Source: Rhizophagus irregularis (taxonomy: Eukaryota > Glomeromycota > Glomeromycetes > Glomerales > Glomeraceae). Taken from it: DNA of 64,000 nucleotides. Positions 57,690-64,000 of the stretch are shown here, in pieces; position 1 is the first letter of the stretch, and every line of letters begins with the position of its first letter. Below the pieces are notes generated by a model. It did not search any database, had not been told where the DNA came from, and worked only from the letters and a program-made list of their open reading frames with translations. Position numbers and translations under genes: made by a program. The stretch lies in assembly GCF_026210795.1 (NCBI RefSeq), contig NC_089447.1, positions 3,908,501 to 3,972,500 on the forward strand, given 5' to 3'.

Positions 57690-58945
57690 TACCCTTGTCG
57701 GACCATTTTCTGAATACCATTTTCCTGAATATACCTTTTCCCGAATCCAATTTTCTGAATGCCTATTTCCAGAAATTGATCATTTCCTGAAACTCCATTT
57801 TACCGGATGCCAATTTCCCGAATCTTAATTTCTGGAATTATATGAAACATCCAATTTCCCGAATTCTTTTATCCTGAATTATTTTATCCCAAATTCCAAT
57901 ATCATGAACCCTGATATTCTGAATGGACATTTTACTGAATTTAATATTATTTTGTATAATTTTACATCATGAATTAGAATTATTAATTTCATAAACTCAA
58001 CCTTTATTTTATTTATTATACTAATCAATAAATTATATATAATGCATATAATATAATATGTAATAAACAACTTGTATTAAAACAAATACTTAAAATAAAT
58101 AATGCAAAATCAATCAAAGTATCTGTTTGAAATTTGTACCTGTACCAAATCTTTTTCTCCTAAAATGCAAATTAATTATATTTACTTGATGTTTAGGAAA
58201 ATATTATCAAGCACTTAAACTCAGTGGGTCAGAGAAAAATTTTGTTAGCTAAAAATGTAATATTTCCTAATTGATTGTATATTGCCTTATGTTTACTTCT
58301 TATTTACTTCAATTGATCGTAATACTTGTACAGGTAAGGGATGCTTGAAAAAGCCACTCCCCAAATTACATATAACATGTTGGCGTTTATACAATTATAG
58401 CAGAGATGCGCAAAGAGCAACATCAAACTCATTTGCTAGCAGAAAGTATTCTTCGTGGAGAACCTTTACCATACAAACGCAAGCATCTAATAGATTGTGA
58501 AAATCGAATTTTAACAGTTAATAATCAGTACTTTAAAAAATTTTTACAATTGTTAACATTATATCTGCTTATAAATACTGTGTATTTGAACAATAAAACT
58601 TATAGTTATCAATAGTTCTTTATTTTTTAAATTTAGTATATAGTTTATTTATAAATCATACGAAAATATACAGTTTATTATATAATTCAAGAAATTGTTC
58701 ATTCGGAATATTAGAATTCGGAATATTAGGATTAAGGATATTTGAATTCGGGATATTGGGATTCAGGATATTGGGATTTAGGATTCGGGAAATTAGACTT
58801 CAGGAAATGGGATTCGGGAAATAAGGATTCGGGAAATTGTATATTTCAGGAAAATGTTCAGTTCAAAAAATTGGCATTCAGGCAAATGACTTCGGGAAAA
58901 GATATATTCAGGAAAAGGCATTCGGGAAATCGTACTGTAACCCAT
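57690..58945. mobile_element. ~1.25-kb element with long inverted arms made of TTTCCCGAAT repeats
   Basis: Left arm (about 57690-57945) is a row of TTTCCCGAATnC, TTTCCTGAATA and TTTTCTGAATNCC phrases. The right arm (about 58690-58945) is a row of the reverse complement, GATTCGGGAAAT and ATTCAGGAAAA. About 15 phrases occur per arm, spaced about 15-20 bases. The centre holds two overlapping short frames (58282-58500, 58406-58615), one reading EQHQTHLLAESILRGEPLPY, which I do not recognise. The layout fits a DNA transposon with repeated transposase-binding sites near its ends, internally deleted. Confidence 0.65.
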
Positions 58946-60864
58946 ATGATTCGTGACAAATAGAAACCAAGTGACAAATAATTCATGAGATTTAAATAGA
59001 TGGCCATCTGGGGGATGATAGCATGTAATAAAGTATAATTTATATATTTTAAATCTAGATTTATTTACCAATCAAAAATGAAATCCAAATATATTAAATT
59101 TAAGAAAATTATTTCCTACTACCATATGAACTAAGAATTCTCATCTAATTAGAAAAACAGGAATGAGAACCATAGAGTATATTTCAAACAACTATTCTTT
59201 ATAGTTTAGTACTAAATGATAATTTCTTTCATGACTAACTTCATAAATCATTTACTAATTCTTGGACCGATAGATAACATGATATATAAATATTATCAAA
59301 CGTCAAAATTTCTTTGAAGCAATTCTTGTCAGAAGTTAAACAATTTGAAAAATTCAGATTGGGTCACGACAGATAAATAACTGTAAATCATAGTGATTAT
59401 AATACGTCAAATATAAATTCCAGTTCTTTAATCTTAAACATATCATGTATTAAAAAAAATATATTTTTATAACTTCAGTTTGCAAATCGTATAGGATTTA
59501 GTGATTGTTTCCGGAATAAAAAAAAATTTCGTCCCCGTCAAGAATTTTGAGCATCCGGATCCAATCCGTCATTTGCAAGTGATTCGCATACAAAATTCCA
59601 GTATGTACAATTAACATCATAACATTTCTGCCAGAATTACGGTTAATTTTGGCAGAAATGATTAGCTTAGAATTTATGAAGACTTAACGGAACATCCGAA
59701 TAACCCGAATAACCCGCCTTCAATATCTTCCTAAGGGATCCGTACAAAATACCGAAACTCGAAATTCTATATCCGGATATCTAATTATACCGGATATCCG
59801 CTAATATAATCAGAAATCGTTATGAACTTACATCCTTAAAAATTGGCCAATAATTTTAGGTCAGCTGATGTAAATCACGTTTACGAGTACTTGTACCATT
59901 TCTTGTTTTCTTATCATTATATAAAAGTTAAGCGATTCCAACGGTATATTTTAAATTTTTTCAAAAAATTCTCTCCAATTTCCATCAATAATAGACCAGT
60001 ATATAAAGGAATTTTCTTTTTAAAATGATCCACGATATCACTAAAAATAAATTATATATAATTAACAAATGACGCACAAATTATGATCTCATGATTAACA
60101 AAAATATTCTATGCATCTACTGCATATTCTTTTTTTTTCATAATAAAAGATTTCTTATACACAAGATTTTTGTAAATCTCGTTAATCACTTAATCCTTGT
60201 TTGATGCTTGACAATGCGGAGGTAATTCTAACCATGTTAATCTTCACACGTACCATGTATTAGAGAGAAGACTTTAACATTTGAGAATGACATATATATT
60301 ACCCTCATGGATTAAATTAACCCTTTGTCGATCAAAAGATTTTTCTTTATATCATTAAAAACAGGTTTATTCCGTATTAAGCATATTCAAATCATTTGGA
60401 TAACTAAAAATAATTAAATAAAATAAATTAATCCCCTTAAAATCGTATGTATGTTACGTATACAAACTCCGCATGTATTATTATAAAATTGTTAAAAATT
60501 GGTCACACAAATAAGGAGTTGATTTACAAAAAAAAAAATATAAATAGCCCTATGAAATTTTTAAAAATAAATATATTAAAAAAAAGTATTGTTAGTATTA
60601 TTCAATTTCTTTTATATGATTATTAATTTTTTTTTAGCGAAGAATTTTTAATATTTTGTTTTGTCTTTATAAATTTAGTAAGAAACGACTAAAAAAAAAA
60701 TAAATTAGAAATTAAAAAAAAGTATAAAAAAAATCCGAATTCAGGATTTCATTAATTTAACGAATATTATATACACGACACGTGATTCAAATACTTTAAT
60801 TTTCTTTGAAAGACTTTTGACTACACAAAGAACGCTTTATAAGATATAAACATTTTTATTCAAG
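58946..60864. other. 1.9-kb region without a supported gene
   Basis: AT-rich, with long A runs near 60540-60720 just ahead of the arrestin start, as often seen in promoters here. A small hairpin is listed separately. Confidence 0.4.
59623..59660. repeat. small hairpin, CATTTCTGCCARAATTA arms
   Basis: CATTTCTGCCAGAATTA, CGGT, then TAATTTTGGCAGAAATG: 17-base arms with one G-T type mismatch. The sequence resembles the TGGCCA/CCAGAATTA theme of the MITE at 52441-52563. Confidence 0.6.
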
Positions 60865-63800
60865 ATGTCTGTCATAAGCGGAGGCTCAGATTACGATCGA
60901 CTTCCTTTTGGTAGTAGTCCGTCATCAGTGGTATCATATCCCATAAATCAGGATTATCCAGGAGGAGCTCAATCGGTCATGTCTTCTGCAGTTACAGCTG
61001 CAAATTCTATATTACCACCTGAACAAGCGAACATTAATTTTAAACCTACTACAACAGCAGTAACAAAAATATCTAAATTAAAATTACACGTTTTATTGGA
61101 TTCAACAATTTATACAGCTGGTGGTATTTTAACTGGAAGATTGGCATTGACAAGTTCTACTGCACGCTCAATAAAACTTGGTGAAATTTCTGTAGAATTA
61201 ACCGCTTTTGAAGAATTATCTGTTAAAGAATATACTGCTTCACAATCTTTTTTGTCTTCTAGATTAGTTTTTCAAAGTGAAAATTTACCACCTTCTAATG
61301 CTGTACATGGTCCAAAAGATAATGGTTATTGGACGGCCAAAAAAGGGAAAACAACTTTTCCTTTTGCTTTTAAAATACCTGTTGATGCACCAAGTTCTGT
61401 TACATATGCAAGTTTGGCATCTCTAAAATATGTTGTAACTGGGTAAGCAATTTATCGTAATGTTTTATTTTATTTTTAATTAATCGTCTATTTTTATAAA
61501 ATTAAAATAATTTAAATTAATTAATTACAACAGGGTTGTTCAATTCTTCAACAATAATAAAGCAGATACGCTTTTTAAATCAAAAGAAGCTCTTATCGTT
61601 GAAGCTTGGGATGGTCAAAACCCAATTTACAAACAACCCGTAAATGAGACTAATATGAAACAGTTATGGATGGGTGGATCAGGTGCTGTTACCTTAGAAG
61701 GAACATTATCAGAAACATTATTTCAAAGTGGTGGAAATGTAAGTGTTCAAGTGAGAGTGAAAAATGAAACTAAGAGAAGGGTAATGTATGATTTTCCTGT
61801 TTTTCTTAATTTTAATATTTGTAAAATTTTGTTTAACTAAATTTTCAATTAATTTTAGGTTCAAGGAATAAAAGTAGCCATTACACACAAACTTTTAATT
61901 TTAGCTAATAAACATAAGAAAGAAATTGATGATGTTAAAGTCGTTGGAGATACAATTACCGAAGAATGGTTTAAAAATAAAGACTTTTTATTTGATTGTG
62001 GAGAGGATCGTTCAACTACTATTCATATGAATGTCCCCGTAAGTGAAATAATTGATTTTTTTTTTTTGAAGTCGTTTAAAAAAAAATTATAATTAATAAT
62101 GTTTGATTTTCTTGATTATTTTTTACTCAGAGAAATGCAAGAACGATAAGAAATACTGCACTATTTGAAGTTGTGTGTTTTATTGTCGTATCATTATATT
62201 TGGGACCATTCACGTATGTAATTATACAAATTAATTGTGAAAAAAAAAACGTAATTATTAAATTTATTTATTATATTTTATAGGAAGGATCTCACTGTTC
62301 ATCTTCCCGTATATATTGCACATTCCGCGTCTTTACAACCGGCTCCTATAGCTGATGCAGACTTGAACGTATTTCCAAATCATTATAATATGATGGATGA
62401 AAATGCAGAATTTTTTGTTGAAGATACGAGACAAGATGATGATGATGTTTTAGGTTTAGTTTCAACGCCAGTAAATATTCCAAAAAAGGGTGGTAGAGTA
62501 CTTCCTTGGTCAAATGAAGAAGATGATAGTCGTGGACATTATTCTCCTGCAAAAGGTTCTGCTGGATCATATATATTTGGTTCTGCAAGTCCAAAGAAAC
62601 TTGGATCTTTTGCATCATCTTTGCTTGGAAGGCCCAAACAAATGTCACCACCGAATCCATCGAAACTTATCGCAAAATCACCCCCATTAGCTCCTGCATC
62701 ACCTTATGCATATATTCCAGCTATCGAACGTGTTAGATATCTTTCTTTTTCAACACAAGAACAAGGTGCTATACAAAAACGTCCTTTTGCTGCAACTTCA
62801 GGATTGGGAGGTATCGGACAACATAATGGATCACAAGTATCACAAGTATCACCGCCTACTTCGGAATATGAATTTATCAATGCACCATCCGAACCATCAA
62901 AAAATATTCAAACATGGCTTGATAAACAACAGAACGATAATCAATCTGAAGGATCAAGTCCAGCTTTATCAGAAGGTAGTGAGCCTGTTGTTACACCTAG
63001 TGGAAAATCTCCTTGGGCACATATTAATCAAACACAGGAAATTGCAAATAGTCAAGATCCAACACAAAATTTTGATTTCTCATCAGAATCATTTAAACGA
63101 ACTGACAATATAGCATCTTCACCTCCTGGTCCTTCGGGGTTAACATTATTAATGAAACAAAAAGCACAAATGCCTAGAATTCAAGATAATATGTTTGAAG
63201 ATATAGTATCTACAACAAGCAATGATACGTATGGTGCTTACGAAAATGTACCTAAAGGTCGTCCTTTACCAACACCAACACCAACACCAAAACCTAAAGA
63301 ACCTGAGGTTAATAATGAGAAAAAACCAGACTTTGTTCAAGTTCCTGGGCTTGAACAAGAAAAATCTAAATCCAGTAATACTAATGATGCTGTTAATGGT
63401 GGGGGAAATTTATCATCATTATTTAAATGGGGTACTTCTTGGATTGGATACGGAAATGGTGGATCTAATAATCAATCTCAAACTTCTTTTGAATCAAATG
63501 AGAAAACTTTATTACAAAATATCGAAGAGAATACGTCAAATGAAAATCCAAAGAATAGACCACGTAGGCAACTTCCACCACCACCAACAACAACTACAAC
63601 AACAGCAGCAGCTACAAATAACATTACGGATAATGCATCAGTTATTACTACGCAAGATGAAAACCAAGTTCCTAAAACAAGACCACGTCGTAGCCTTCCT
63701 GCACCTCCAAGTTCTGTTCCACAGAAGCCAATAACACCTAATAATCCAATAATAGAGGAAGAGGAAAATACTTCTAATTATATTTCAAATTCACCACCTC

Positions 63801-64000
63801 GTAATGATATCACCAAACCATTAAATGTTGAACAAATAAACAAAATTACGCCCGTAACAACAGAACAGAAATCACCTTTGAAAGTTACATCACCTGAACA
63901 ATCAAGTCCACCGAAACGTTCATATCTTGCTGGTATACCAATAAATAAGGCATCGATTTTCGCTGCTTTAGGACAAAAACCTTTGGGAATGTCATCAACA
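60865..64000 (+). CDS. alpha-arrestin (ART-like) protein, N-terminal part (runs off right edge)
   Basis: Exons 60865-61442, 61534-61780, 61859-62038, 62131-62213 and 62284 to the window end. All phases match and the frame is open at base 64000. About 935 residues are visible. Residues 65-195 are the arrestin N domain (KLKLHVLLDSTIYTAGGILT, RSIKLGEISVELTAFEEL, FPFAFKIPVDAPSSVTYASL). Residues 225-390 are the C domain (VSVQVRVKNETKRRVQGIKV, TKDLTVHLPVYIAHS). The rest is a long disordered tail rich in Ser, Pro, Asn and Gln. Alpha-arrestins recruit Nedd4/Rsp5 ubiquitin ligases to membrane transporters. I see no PPxY in the visible part, but three SH3-type motifs: GRPLPTPTP, RRQLPPPP and RRSLPAPP. 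The missing 3' part may hold the PY motifs. The start is the first ATG, followed by a Ser/Gly-rich head. Confidence 0.88.

Noticed and set aside
58282-58615. Two short frames as a transposase
   Set aside because: Too short and no catalytic motif; kept only as an unrecognised core of the inverted-arm element.

Overview
The window is a stretch of nuclear chromosome from an AT-rich, intron-bearing fungus. The best match to what I know is an arbuscular mycorrhizal fungus of the Rhizophagus type (Glomeromycotina). The signs are about 70-75% A+T by eye, short GT-AG introns with the TTTTATAG type of acceptor, a swarm of single-exon F-box/LRR-like genes and their ruins, a BTB-BACK-SPRY gene, decayed LINEs with RNase H plus zinc-knuckle tails, and many MITE-like inverted repeats. 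The organism is an inference, since no rRNA or barcode is present.

Layout. Bases 1-20300 are a conserved, gene-dense core. It holds the 5' part of an ABCB6/Hmt1-like half ABC transporter (minus strand, runs off the left edge), a small bZIP factor, a DUF676/Rog1-like serine hydrolase with an apparent one-base frameshift, and a nine-exon Kel1/Tea1-type Kelch plus coiled-coil cell-end protein. A six-unit polyubiquitin gene (minus) follows, then a 22-exon diaphanous-type formin (plus). I rebuilt the splice junctions of the ABC, Kelch, ubiquitin, formin and arrestin genes by hand, and every junction keeps frame. One formin intron (16130-16252) is not GT-AG. It has a perfect U12-type AT-AC donor, branch site and AC acceptor.

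Bases 20300-60860 are accessory and repeat-rich. They hold two decayed LINE 3' halves (20900-22653, 33152-34804), a broken zinc-finger family seen in this lineage (22816-24527), five F-box genes (28499, 30255, 35545, 45356, 53179) and at least four F-box fragments. A 3.5-kb AT-rich satellite field has two inverted-repeat elements nested in it (41440-45010). A BTB-BACK-SPRY gene and a 170-bp GC-richer satellite sit together between two inverted pogo/Tigger-like termini (48299 and 52751). There are several further MITE-like elements. From 60865 to the right edge lies the 5' part of an alpha-arrestin gene.

How the genes fit together. The Kelch/coiled-coil protein and the formin are partners in the same polarity pathway in yeasts (Kel1-Bud14-Bnr1; Tea1-Tea4-For3), and here they lie 3.7 kb apart with polyubiquitin between them. 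Polyubiquitin, the F-box proteins (SCF substrate receptors) and the BTB protein (likely CUL3 receptor) all serve ubiquitin conjugation. The arrestin is normally an adaptor for ubiquitin ligases at the plasma membrane. The accessory half is a working example of F-box birth and death amid transposon debris.
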